From a bacterium (GTDB lineage: Bacteria > Chloroflexota > Dormibacteria > Aeolococcales > Bog-877): a stretch of 52,275 bases of DNA. The translations under genes and the position numbers were made by a program. Below the pieces are notes generated by a model that was not told the DNA's origin, ran no database searches, and saw only the letters and a program-made list of their open reading frames with translations. Location of the stretch: contig JAKAXE010000008.1 of assembly GCA_021816695.1 (NCBI GenBank), positions 1 through 52,275 on the forward strand, written 5' to 3'. Shown piece after piece: positions 43,801 to 51,191 of this stretch; the stretch's first letter is position 1, and each line of letters starts with the position of its first letter.

Positions 43801-43928
43801 CTAAGGATCGGTCTGCGGCACGTGAGGCGGAGCGAGACCGCGAGCTGGCTCGGGAGCAGGATCGCCAGCGCCGGTCAGCGCAGCAGCAGGGCGACCAAGA
43901 GCAGCGAGAACCCGGGCTGAAGCCCTGA
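40833..43928 (+). CDS. MobF-family relaxase-helicase (TrwC/TraI-like)
   Basis: ATG 40833 follows TACGAT by 7 bases; ATG 40824 overlaps that box. Of about 1031 residues, 1-300 are the relaxase: Tyr pair QYYAEAGERPGVFLG, GWDALFSAPKTVSTAW and the HUH metal site SDPHLHTHFLIAN. The helicase half has RAPADSGKTFSLRP as a degenerate Walker A (first Gly is Ala), VIIVDEAERM, KLVVIGDEKQKG and a UvrD-like C-terminal region, ending in an Arg/Glu/Gln-rich coil. It nicks and unwinds DNA for conjugal transfer. No coupling protein or pilus genes are seen here. Confidence 0.92.
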   Translation: MLKVWPVMDIDYWLRQVAGIRAEEGRGRVLQYYAEAGERPGVFLGRGAVALGLDGRRVSYDENAEAFRRLMDGQLPDTGVQVVHGPKTGNRVKGWDALFSAPKTVSTAWGLGDEALRGRIEAAHDAASKLAFARFAELVAYGRRGHNGLRQIGTEGLIAVAFPHRCSRCSDPHLHTHFLIANMVRGTDERWGALDARMAHDYALALGYLYQAELRVQLSPSWEKGGIGGGWTEVVNGVAELVGVPAGLAKLFSKRQEEIAEDLAARDVEPTIAARTVAQRRTRQAKESGKTTAELVAEWRAEAEQAGYDVDPAALARAIQEGGRRVAARPSVMTPGSRRRLALEITKMTNTFGVRDVVMAIASDFRGGISVADATRLADEFLASDAVVKLGEAQELRTGDGITLRNGKHIPAPGVDTAVYSAPAVVAAEKSVIDWALARLDAAVGVVRPDALRKAIAAAQAGAKPLSPEQVAMVKGVSTDGQGVSVVRAPADSGKTFSLRPAIEAWKGSGYDVIGMAAVTRNAESLGKLGIRTTNIDAILTLLEGREASITGEPGRPWVQLGFDRTVIIVDEAERMRLDHWARLCHQVGLSRDCKLVVIGDEKQKGAVGIQGPFRRLSREVGSYKLPYRGDRLPNKEDRWERAALSLLREAGPDNPEAALAALEEYERHGRVQYPAAKGPKARQALREKMVTDALAARAEARAEGDDVLILADRRAERDRLNQIVRSRLVAEGDIAVDLGRTYAGLDVAPGDEIQTQRQATRDGIANGWVLRVVECEAKGIKAERIDPGEDEGEVVSIPAWYFAEHGSGSDRRRGIEYGWARTVSKEVGASTRDVYVFGDLSSIDHASVYTGGSRGRWHWYVAGRPEPSEDYDMPRPREGDHQAEREREALLRGMIRDRETRLALDVIDELAYDNVRAADALLTAEAERTFAKGGFPLSPAAPVTPAPEVPAHQAGLEAVSAEDVTARNRPPLPALDPEGSAAALARAQAKDRSAAREAERDRELAREQDRQRRSAQQQGDQEQREPGLKP

Positions 43929-44060
43929 ACCTTCGGCCAGTTCGTTCTCTACCTCCACGCGAAGGTGGTCCTGAGCCAGAGCGTGGTGATCGTCGGCAGC
44001 GCGAACCTCACCGACGGGGGCCTCCCAGTGGTCCGGCTCAGCGCCCGGGTGCCCCGGGTG
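43929..44060 (+). pseudogene. Remnant of a PLD (HKD) family gene
   Basis: Directly after the relaxase stop the frame reads QFVLYLHAKVVLSQSVVIVG then SANLTDGGL, an unmistakable second-half HKD motif with its GSANLT box. The upstream half is missing and the frame soon loses family likeness (from about 44030). The nucleotide stretch CTACCTCCACGC-AAGGTG recurs in the PLD gene at 45.5 kb, pointing to a related or duplicated source. Confidence 0.6.
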
Positions 44061-44092
44061 AAGCCCGCCGACTTTGAGGCGTACATCGAGGA

Positions 44093-45226
44093 TCATCGCA
44101 AGGAGCACCTGCGCGTGGAGCGATCAGGGCGCCGGCCGGGTGAAGTACGCGACCATGTCGTCGATCCGGGGGGTGTCAGGGTCGCATAGCGCTCGCCGAT
44201 GCGGGCACGGTTGAGGAGCGTGGCGGCGTGCTTCTCGGTCACGACCACATCACAGTAGGCGGCGGATACGCTGAGATGCTCCACATCGTAGACGTCGTTG
44301 GGCTGCCAGGGACGCTCGAGATTGCGGAGGTTGCCCCCCCGGAGCGCGGTGTCGGTCTGGATGGTCGGCATCCGCTCCAGCACGGCGACCATGGCTGTCT
44401 TGCCCTCGTCAACGAGCTCGTCGAAGGTGTGGCCGATGGTGTCCAAGGCAGGCAAGAGGTCGTTGATCAGCTCCCAGACGTACATGTAGGCGCCGAGAAG
44501 ATCCTCGTATCGCCGCTTGTCCTTGGGGCGCTTCTCGAGCTCCACGACGATCCGCTGATGCCGGTTGACGATCTCCTTTACCGCGTCCTGGATTTCCTCC
44601 GGCTTGTATCCATAGCGGGTCCGTAGCTCCCGCTCCTCGGCACCTGGTCGCGGACCCCGAAGCTGGATGAACTGGCCGACCTCGTTGAATGCCGCAGTGA
44701 CACGGGCGACAGGATCCGCAATCGGCGAATCGAAATGCCAGCCGCCGCCGATGAGGCGCTCAAGCATCGCGATCAACTTCGGCGCCGCATCGGCCCACTC
44801 CTCCTCTGAGGCCGTGTCGGCACCCTCGATGTAGCCGCTCCCGCAGGCTTGGCCGCAGGCATATGCGAAGCCGTAGCCAACCACGACCGGCAGCTCCGGG
44901 TTGGTGGCGACACCGAACTGCTCCGCCAGCGACCGCACGAGTTCCGCTCGGCGGATGACCGATCGGTTGACCAGGGTCCGGTAGCCCGAGAGCTCGGCCA
45001 TGGTGAGGGCGAGGTCGTTGCGCTGATCGAAGTCCTTGATCTTGCGGACCTCGTCGTAATGGGCCGCCGACAGGGGGATGACGACCCGGCCGTCTGCGAC
45101 CGCCTGTCGGAGGAGGCCGAGCGCCGCGGCATGCGCGGCCCCCTCGGGGTGCCCGACTCGCGCTTGGGCGAGGTGCACCCAGTGGTTGAGATCGAGGTAG
45201 ATAGTAGCGGGGGCCGTCTGGGGCAT
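44093..45226 (-). CDS. PIN-like domain protein, unknown function
   Basis: A 377-residue protein. An N-terminal strand ending in Asp, TIYLDLNHWVHLAQA, an acidic helix (AAHYDEVRKIKDFDQRNDLA), and a late PNDVYDVEHLSVSAAYCDVVVTEKH segment match the order of acidic residues in PIN-like nucleases, with a large helical insertion between. The last 25 residues (Arg/Ser/Thr-rich) look unlike a natural end and overlap the region of the PLD remnant, so the 3' end may have been rearranged. A 16-bp inverted repeat covers the start codon. Confidence 0.6.
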   Translation of the reverse strand: MPQTAPATIYLDLNHWVHLAQARVGHPEGAAHAAALGLLRQAVADGRVVIPLSAAHYDEVRKIKDFDQRNDLALTMAELSGYRTLVNRSVIRRAELVRSLAEQFGVATNPELPVVVGYGFAYACGQACGSGYIEGADTASEEEWADAAPKLIAMLERLIGGGWHFDSPIADPVARVTAAFNEVGQFIQLRGPRPGAEERELRTRYGYKPEEIQDAVKEIVNRHQRIVVELEKRPKDKRRYEDLLGAYMYVWELINDLLPALDTIGHTFDELVDEGKTAMVAVLERMPTIQTDTALRGGNLRNLERPWQPNDVYDVEHLSVSAAYCDVVVTEKHAATLLNRARIGERYATLTPPGSTTWSRTSPGRRPDRSTRRCSLR

Positions 45227-45268
45227 GGCTGCTTGGTGAGGAACATACCTGAAGCCATGCCCCAGACG
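45215..45268. repeat. 16-bp perfect inverted repeat over the PIN-like gene start
   Basis: CGTCTGGGGCATGGCT (45215-45230) and AGCCATGCCCCAGACG (45253-45268) are exact reverse complements around a 22-base loop. The left arm contains the start codon (45224-45226). A TATGTT box (minus strand, 45242-45247) lies in the loop. It may be an operator, a translation-blocking RNA hairpin or a recombination end. Confidence 0.7.
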
Positions 45269-45467
45269 AGTCCCATCGACAGGCTCGTGATCTGATCGAA
45301 GGGGGGCAAGAAGACCACTCCGCAGGGATGTAGGCGTCTCTGACCTCCATCAATGAGTGAGCCGTGCCGCCAGTTGCGAACGGGGAGCGCTCGGCGTCAA
45401 CGGACCGTGGAGAGCGGTCGAGGATGTTGCGACAAGGGTTGAGTAGGCCCAGCGGGCCCCGGGGCAG

Positions 45468-45863
45468 GTGTCCGAGGGGCAGAGCCGCGGGTGGGTGGCG
45501 ACCGGCAAGCTCCTAGTCATCACCAACTACGCGACCTCTTATGTGGTGCAGGACGCCCTCGCCGCCGATGCCGCTCGAGGGGTGACGGTCGACGTTCTTC
45601 TCAATCCCCTGGGCTACGGGGCCAAGGGCGCCGCCTCCTGGCTATCGAACCATCGAGTTCATGTCCGCTGGGCCCCGGACTCCCCCTACCTCCACGCCAA
45701 GGTGATCCTCTCCTCCACCGAAGGACTTGGGGGGAGTGCCAACTTCAGCTACCACGGGCTGAGCATCAACCGAGAGATGGACGCGATGGTGCCCGCCTCG
45801 CTGCTCCCCGCCGCCTGGGCCTGGGGTACCGCCCTCTGGGCCAAGGGGACGCCGGCGGGCTGA
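45468..45863 (+). CDS. PLD-like protein with a single HKD motif
   Basis: A 131-residue protein starting GTG. It shows a strand/helix core (LLVITNYATSYVVQDALAADAARGVTVDVLLNP) and one HKD motif SPYLHAKVILSSTEGLGGSA with NFSYHGLSINREMD. That is the size of a single PLD half-domain, which may dimerise as in Nuc, or it could be a truncated larger gene: an in-frame stop is at 45444-45446. No Shine-Dalgarno is evident. Substrate (nucleic acid or lipid) is unknown. Confidence 0.65.
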   Translation: MSEGQSRGWVATGKLLVITNYATSYVVQDALAADAARGVTVDVLLNPLGYGAKGAASWLSNHRVHVRWAPDSPYLHAKVILSSTEGLGGSANFSYHGLSINREMDAMVPASLLPAAWAWGTALWAKGTPAG

Positions 45864-45983
45864 GCTGCCGGGCGCCTCATCGCTTCCGGCCAGCGGCCCA
45901 CCACTCCCAGAACTCGTCGCGAGAGACGCCTAGGTCGTGGTACGGTCGCCGTGGCGGTTAGGCCGAAGGCCGAACGTCACATC

Positions 45984-46009
45984 CTATGGCTGCCCGTAGG
46001 CAGCCATAG
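45984..46009. terminator. Strong hairpin between convergent genes
   Basis: CTATGGCTGCC-CGTA-GGCAGCCATAG, an 11-bp perfect stem with a 4-base loop, midway between the converging PLD and nucleotidyltransferase genes. No long T tract, but position suits a bidirectional terminator. Confidence 0.5.
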
Positions 46010-46091
46010 TTGCGTCTGGGGCGGCACTGCATATCTGTTTCATAGACGAGTCCGGTAGGTTTGAGGCGTCAGCACCCTCGGCAGGCCAAGG

Positions 46092-46706
46092 TCAGCGCTT
46101 AAGGCCTCCGGGGGCGCGCGGCCCGCAGTTCCTGCCCCTGGAGTCCGAGGCGTCTCGAATGCCGGCGGGCCCCTCCATTGGCGGTGGTCCATATTCCAAG
46201 CGTCCCAGCTCGATGAGCTGGTCAAGGTCCGCCAACTCGGGCTCCTGCAGCACACGGCGCGCCACGGTGCGCACCGCCTCAATGGTGATGGCGTCTTGGT
46301 GGCCGAGCATGCGCGCGATGTCGCCCGCGTCCGTCGTCCGCCCCGCGATCATCTTCAGGATGACGAGGTGAGGCAGGGACGCCATCGGGAGACCGTCCGC
46401 CCGGTTGGCCATGGCGGAATCGACCAACGCTCCACCCCATCGTCCGGGCACGATGGTGACGTCGACCGGCTGGTCGTCGGCGCTCTGCCACGCGACCCCG
46501 GCGAGCGGCGGACGCACGACCAGTTCATGCTGCATGCGCCAACCGGCTCCGCGAAGCGTTTCGGCGGCTACGTCCACATCGCGCTGGGCGATCGCAAAGT
46601 CGATGCCCATGGTCTGGCGGGCGGGCATGAATCGATTGGCGGCGACCGCCCCGATGATGGCGTGTGGCACAGAGCCGAATGCGGCGTCAAACTCCTCGAT
46701 CCCCAT
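46092..46706 (-). CDS. AbiEii-like nucleotidyltransferase with altered active site
   Basis: ATG 46706 shares one base with the upstream stop, giving 204 residues; the track start lies inside the HTH gene. The order HAIIGAVAANRFMPARQTMGIDFAIAQRD, LRGAGWRMQHEL, QPVDVTIVPG and LPHLVILKMIAGRTTDAGDI fits the AbiEii/MNT-like polymerase-beta fold. The usual first metal Asp (R-x-T-x-D-I-D) is Gly here (RQTMGIDF), so catalysis may be lost or altered. With the HTH partner it resembles a toxin-antitoxin pair. Confidence 0.7.
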   Translation of the reverse strand: MGIEEFDAAFGSVPHAIIGAVAANRFMPARQTMGIDFAIAQRDVDVAAETLRGAGWRMQHELVVRPPLAGVAWQSADDQPVDVTIVPGRWGGALVDSAMANRADGLPMASLPHLVILKMIAGRTTDAGDIARMLGHQDAITIEAVRTVARRVLQEPELADLDQLIELGRLEYGPPPMEGPAGIRDASDSRGRNCGPRAPGGLKR

Positions 46707-47050
46707 CACCTCGACACCCGCTCGGGCAGCAGCCCCCATAGGTCGCTCCCCGATCCTGGGGCCCGGCGCCGCCACGCCATGGCCGTGATCAGGTGCAGGG
46801 GGGTCGCCACCTCGGGGCGCGGCCGGCACTGCCACTGAGGCGGACGACCCTTCGGCAGCACAACTCCGCGCTGAGCGAGCGCACGGCTCACCGTGGACGG
46901 ATGCCAGCGAAGCCCTTGGAAAGGGGCCGGGACCCCCACACGCTCAAGCACCGCCGCGATGTCTCGAGCGGCCAGGCCATAGCCTCGACTCATCTCCACC
47001 AGACGATCGGCGAGTTCGGCGGACAAGGCGGGGGGACGACCACGACTCAT
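46706..47050 (-). CDS. HTH protein coupled to the nucleotidyltransferase
   Basis: ATG 47050 follows TACAAT by 9 bases and gives 114 residues. RGRPPALSAELADRLVEMS then GLAARDIAAVLERVGVPAPF and LRWHPSTVSRALAQRG form a helix-turn-helix like the recombinase-associated one. It probably binds its own promoter and acts as the antitoxin or regulator of the next gene. It is divergent from the HU-like gene. Confidence 0.6.
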   Translation of the reverse strand: MSRGRPPALSAELADRLVEMSRGYGLAARDIAAVLERVGVPAPFQGLRWHPSTVSRALAQRGVVLPKGRPPQWQCRPRPEVATPLHLITAMAWRRRAPGSGSDLWGLLPERVSR

Positions 47051-47211
47051 TTCTGCAACATTGTACTGCCAGCGGCCTCCGCAGAAGAGCGCTGACGGTC
47101 GCCTTTCGCCAGGTGGCTCGGGCATCCGCATCACGAATGGCCCGGGTCGCCCCTATAGAATCCCTTACTGGGCACCGGAACGCCCACCCAAGACTACAGG
47201 AGGTGCTCTCA

Positions 47212-47553
47212 ATGAACCGTCGCGAACTGGCCAAGACCTTGCAAGCCCAGCTGCTCTACGATGGCGACCCGAGCGATCCCGTCTTCTCGAGCTTCAGCTT
47301 TGCCGACGAGACGCTCCAGATGATCTTCGGGCTAATCGGCCAGAAGCTCGAGGCGGGCGAAGACGTCAGCATCGCCGGCTTCGGCCACTGGAAGATCAAT
47401 GAGAGCCCGGGTGGGATGCGGCGCAACCCAAGGACTGGGGCTCCGGTTAAGGTAGCCCCTTCCAAGAAGGTCCGCTTCTACCCGGCCAGCGCTCTCAAGA
47501 TGGCTGTCGCCAGCAAGCCGGTCCGCCGGCGCACGACCCGGCGACCGGGCTAA
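47212..47553 (+). CDS. HU/IHF-family DNA-binding protein
   Basis: ATG 47212 has a strong AGGAGGTG site 8 bases upstream; the track start is too long. The 113-residue protein keeps the HU beta-arm pattern SIAGFGHWKINESPGGMRRNPRTGAPVKV and VRFYPASALKMAV, then a short Lys/Arg-rich tail (RRRTTRRPG). It bends DNA. Such genes on mobile elements often assist integration or partition; a chromosomal origin is also possible. A TATAGA/TAGAAT box sits at 47154-47161. Confidence 0.8.
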   Translation: MNRRELAKTLQAQLLYDGDPSDPVFSSFSFADETLQMIFGLIGQKLEAGEDVSIAGFGHWKINESPGGMRRNPRTGAPVKVAPSKKVRFYPASALKMAVASKPVRRRTTRRPG

Positions 47554-47605
47554 GCAACTAGTCGGACAACCTCGGCCGGGCGCAACCTAGTCCCGCGGGG
47601 TAGCC

Positions 47606-48589
47606 TCAGCCGCGGTCGAGCCTCTGCTGGAGTTCCTCTTCCGTCGGCCCCGTCGCGGGTCCAATGGCCTGTATCGCCAGCGCAGCGGCAGCGTTTGCGG
47701 CCCGGGCCGCGGCCAGGAGACTCGCACCACGTCCGAGCCAAGCAACCAGCGCACCGGTGTGGGCATCCCCAGCTCCAGTCGTATCGAGGACCTCTGGCAC
47801 CGGGTAGGCAGCAACGTGGGAAAGAGCCCCACCGTTCCAGACCCAGGCCCCCGAGGCGCCCTTACGGAGGATGACCGCGCCTCGCGAGCTGATAAGCGTT
47901 GCAAGCGAAGTTGCCATGGCATCGGGACTCGACTCGCCGGTCAACAACTGTCCCTCGCGCCAGTTCAAGGTGAGGAGATCAGTCCGCCTCAATACTTGCG
48001 TCGCGATTGGCGGCGGGATGTCCGCCACAGGAGGACCCGGGTCGAAGACACACCATACGTCGGGCAGAAGTGTGCCCGCCCATTCTCCGAGCGCCGATGC
48101 AGACGCCCGGCCCATTGCGAGGTCATAGCCTGAGAGATAGATGAGATCGCCAGGCTCCAATGCGATGCTCGCCAGGTCCTCGGGGGTGATCTCGGCCTCG
48201 ACACCCGGGGCTCCTATATACCGGCTCTCTCCTCCTGCCTCAACCAGCCCGACGTCGAAGCCAGAGTCCCGCCCATTTGCTGCCGCCACAAGCGAGCCGA
48301 TGCCCTCGCTCGCCAATCGTTCGTGTATGAGGCGCCCGTTGGGGCCAGAGCCCACCTTGCCCGCGTAGTAGGTCGACATGCCTAGCCGCGCCGCTGCGGC
48401 GGCGACGTTGAACGAGCCCCCCACCTGCGTCACCGTGCGTGTCGCGATGCAGCTCCCACCTCGCTCGGGCACGGTGGACACGTACATCAGCACATCCACG
48501 AGAGCCTGCGCGGCGACGATGAACCGGTGCTGCCCAACGGGAAGCCACGTGCCGGACTCGTCCAGGCCTCCGTACGGCGTCGGCTCCAC
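47606..48589 (-). CDS. PfkB-family carbohydrate/nucleoside kinase
   Basis: A 327-residue ribokinase-like enzyme. Signature 1 region VGGSFNVAAAAARLGMSTYYAG, a middle FDPGPP and LLTLNWREGQLLTG, and signature 2 EVLDTTGAGDAHTGALVAWL with the catalytic Asp are present. GTG at 48589 lacks a clear Shine-Dalgarno, so the true start may be slightly inside. It is the last gene of the GntR operon, 43 bases after the permease gene, and may phosphorylate a released sugar or nucleoside. Confidence 0.88.
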   Translation of the reverse strand: MEPTPYGGLDESGTWLPVGQHRFIVAAQALVDVLMYVSTVPERGGSCIATRTVTQVGGSFNVAAAAARLGMSTYYAGKVGSGPNGRLIHERLASEGIGSLVAAANGRDSGFDVGLVEAGGESRYIGAPGVEAEITPEDLASIALEPGDLIYLSGYDLAMGRASASALGEWAGTLLPDVWCVFDPGPPVADIPPPIATQVLRRTDLLTLNWREGQLLTGESSPDAMATSLATLISSRGAVILRKGASGAWVWNGGALSHVAAYPVPEVLDTTGAGDAHTGALVAWLGRGASLLAAARAANAAAALAIQAIGPATGPTEEELQQRLDRG

Positions 48590-48632
48590 CGTTAGCTATC
48601 CGACCGCGCTCTTTCGGATCGTTGGCTACACC

Positions 48633-50081
48633 TCACGATCCGGTTGCTCCTGGTTGCGCCGCCACTTTGCGGAGAGCAAGGCCCGACCATGCGCCGTACA
48701 CGGCTGCCGAGACTCCCATGCAGACGAAAATCTCAAGGCTCGACGTGGCGAAGATGCCCTTCGCGAGGGGGCCCACGAACAACGGCGAGTCTGTAACCAA
48801 GAGGCCACAAACGGCCCCTGCGAACCACGCCACGAGGGCAGGCACATTCCACCCGCGCCGGGTTAGCCCCTGGCTGCCAGACGGATCGTAGAGAACGCTA
48901 TCGCCGTACCCCCCAACGCGCGATCGCACGAAGATCTGGTCAACCAAGAAGATTGCCGCCCAACTCGCGAGGCCAACACCGACGATCTCAAGGAAGGACT
49001 CGAAGGGGCTGAAGAAGTTCTTGGCGATGATGACCACATAGACCGTCGCCACCACCATCACTACGGAGTCGACGGCAACGCTCTTGTAGCGCTGGATCTT
49101 CACCCCCAGGCTGAGCAGGTTCAGACCCGACGAGTAGAGACTCAGATCTGCCTCCACGATCAATCCGACCACCGCAGTCAAGACGAAAGGCATCCCCATC
49201 CAGCCCGGCAGGGCCGACTCGATCACTCCAATCGGATTCCCCGTAGACGCCAAGCTCGGCTCCCTGGTAGTCAGCAACATGCCGGCGCTGATCAGCACGA
49301 GCAGAGGAATCGCGGCCCCGAGCGTGGAGCCCCAAACGATGGAGCGCCTCGATGAGCGCTTGGGCATGTACCGGCTGTAGTCGGCAGCCGCGTTCGCCCA
49401 TCCAATGCCCGTGCCAACGGCGATGATCGTGAAGGCTGGTATGAACCCGTTCGTCCAGGAGCCAGCTGGCAGGGAAAGCACCGCGTGCCACTTGGTATCC
49501 GTGATCAAGAAGCCGACCACGATGAGAGTCAAGAGACCGAATATGTAGCTCGCCCAGGTCTGTACCACGACGAGCGTCGCTTGCCCTAGCAGGCCGATCG
49601 CGACCACCAGGCCTCCGACTAGAACGATCGAGACAAGTGCCAGTGGGACTGTGCCGATGGGAAGGATGCGCCCCAACAAGGGGATCAGGGCTAGTGTGCT
49701 CAGAATGACCGAGATGCTTTCCCAGCCCAGGAAGGATATCCAACTGACAAAGTTGGGGACCCGGTTCCCATGCATTCCGAATACTGCGCGAGACAAGGTG
49801 AACATCGGGGCGCCTCCGTCCCTGCCGGCGACGCTGAAGATGCCAACGATGAGGAACGACAGGACGACTCCGGCCACGGCGCAGAGTAGGCCTTGCCAAA
49901 GGTTCAGGCCGAACGCAAGCAGGATGGCTCCGTAAGGGATTGCGAGGATCCCGATGTTTGCTGCGAACCAAACCCAGAAGAGATCGCGCGCGCGGCCCGT
50001 GCGCTCTGAATCGGGAATCCGGTTAATGCCGTTGGTCTCGATCTTGAAGGCTTCGTTGGTGCCCCGGATCGTGTCGTCCAT
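48633..50081 (-). CDS. NCS1-family nucleobase/nucleoside permease (CodB-like)
   Basis: ATG 50081 has GAGGAG about 12 bases upstream; the track start is inside the preceding gene. Of 482 residues nearly all lie in about 12 hydrophobic helices, e.g. FWVWFAANIGILAIPYGAIL, SWISFLGWESISVILSTLAL and GIGWANAAADYSRYMPK. The Trp-Phe-x-x-N start and the YSRYMPK loop are typical of cytosine/purine/allantoin permeases. Its place between a glycohydrolase and a kinase suggests import of their substrate. Confidence 0.88.
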   Translation of the reverse strand: MDDTIRGTNEAFKIETNGINRIPDSERTGRARDLFWVWFAANIGILAIPYGAILLAFGLNLWQGLLCAVAGVVLSFLIVGIFSVAGRDGGAPMFTLSRAVFGMHGNRVPNFVSWISFLGWESISVILSTLALIPLLGRILPIGTVPLALVSIVLVGGLVVAIGLLGQATLVVVQTWASYIFGLLTLIVVGFLITDTKWHAVLSLPAGSWTNGFIPAFTIIAVGTGIGWANAAADYSRYMPKRSSRRSIVWGSTLGAAIPLLVLISAGMLLTTREPSLASTGNPIGVIESALPGWMGMPFVLTAVVGLIVEADLSLYSSGLNLLSLGVKIQRYKSVAVDSVVMVVATVYVVIIAKNFFSPFESFLEIVGVGLASWAAIFLVDQIFVRSRVGGYGDSVLYDPSGSQGLTRRGWNVPALVAWFAGAVCGLLVTDSPLFVGPLAKGIFATSSLEIFVCMGVSAAVYGAWSGLALRKVAAQPGATGS

Positions 50082-50100
50082 GTCTGATACACTCTCCTCG

Positions 50101-51186
50101 TCAATTCGATTGGCGGATCCGCAGCAACCTCTCTGCCTGGTCCGCAAGGTGCAAGTGATTGACCGCCTCGAGCTGGGCGACCACTTGGGCGGGGAACACC
50201 GCGCTTCCCATGAGTGCCCCGCCCATGGCTCCGGCTATGGCGGCGATGGTGTCAGAGTCTCCGCCCGCATTTGTGGCGTCGACGATGGTCCGCCAGGGGT
50301 CGCCATCCCTGAGGCATAGGAATCCAACCGCCGCGGGGACTGCTTCCTGGGTCTGCACCCCTGTCCCGATCTCGTCCGCAATCTGGGCAACTACGCGCTG
50401 GACCGCGTCCTCGTCCCCATGATCGACGCTGTTGGCCAGCGCCACAGCTCGCCTCGTCCGAGAGGAAACCAGAGCGCCGGCGACGTAGTGGCCTCGTCCA
50501 TAGGCAGCCTCCGCTGCCTCGACCCCCCGCGCGATGCAGGCGGCGAGGTCTGCGCCATCGAGCGCCTCAGACACCACGGTGGCCACCAGGGCGGCGCCGC
50601 TCATGGCCAATCCGGTGTGATGGGTTGGTAGTGAGACTGCCTCGACCACGTCCAGCAGCCGGACGCCCGGGCGACACGCGATGCCGACCGGGGGGATGCG
50701 CATGCTTGCGCCGTTAGTGTCGCCCCATCGGCCAGCGGTCTCAATACTCTCTCCACGCTCGATCGCCGCGATGGCAGCGCGCGAACTGGGGCCGAGAAAG
50801 TCCTGGCCCTTCCGGCGGTTGTTGGCCGCCCATCGCACTAGCCCATTGGCAACCAGGGAGCTCAAGTACGAAGAGTCAGAGTCGCGTCCCTCATCGTGCG
50901 CTTGGGCGAGCGCATCGATGATCACGAACGCTTGCTCCGTATCGTCAGTGACTGTCCCTGGAGCCTCGCCTTGCGCAATCCAGTTCTCTTCAGGCGGGCT
51001 CGCAAACCCGGCGACGAGACCAAACCGGGCCCTGACCGCTGCCACCGGCATCATCTGGGTTGCCATGCCCATGGCATCGCCTGCGGCCATACCAAGGAGA
51101 CAGCCGAGTGCCCGGTCTCGCTGGCCCCCAGTCGCCCCGCCGCTCGCCTCCAACCTCTGTGTCCCACCTGCGCTCTCTGGCACCAA
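50101..51186 (-). CDS. ADP-ribosylglycohydrolase-family enzyme
   Basis: TTG 51186 lies 8 bases after AGGAGG (GTG 51183 is the alternative); the track start runs into gntR. Its 361 residues show the metal-binding set of the family: GCLLGMAAGDAMGM, GTVTDDTEQAF, WGDTNGASMRIPPVG, THHTGLAMSGAALVA and NAGGDSDTIAAIAGAMGGAL. The family cleaves N-glycosidic ribose bonds (ADP-ribosyl-Arg and others) with two Mg ions. The gene context suggests a small ribosyl compound rather than protein as substrate. Confidence 0.92.
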   Translation of the reverse strand: MVPESAGGTQRLEASGGATGGQRDRALGCLLGMAAGDAMGMATQMMPVAAVRARFGLVAGFASPPEENWIAQGEAPGTVTDDTEQAFVIIDALAQAHDEGRDSDSSYLSSLVANGLVRWAANNRRKGQDFLGPSSRAAIAAIERGESIETAGRWGDTNGASMRIPPVGIACRPGVRLLDVVEAVSLPTHHTGLAMSGAALVATVVSEALDGADLAACIARGVEAAEAAYGRGHYVAGALVSSRTRRAVALANSVDHGDEDAVQRVVAQIADEIGTGVQTQEAVPAAVGFLCLRDGDPWRTIVDATNAGGDSDTIAAIAGAMGGALMGSAVFPAQVVAQLEAVNHLHLADQAERLLRIRQSN

Positions 51187-51191
51187 TCGGT

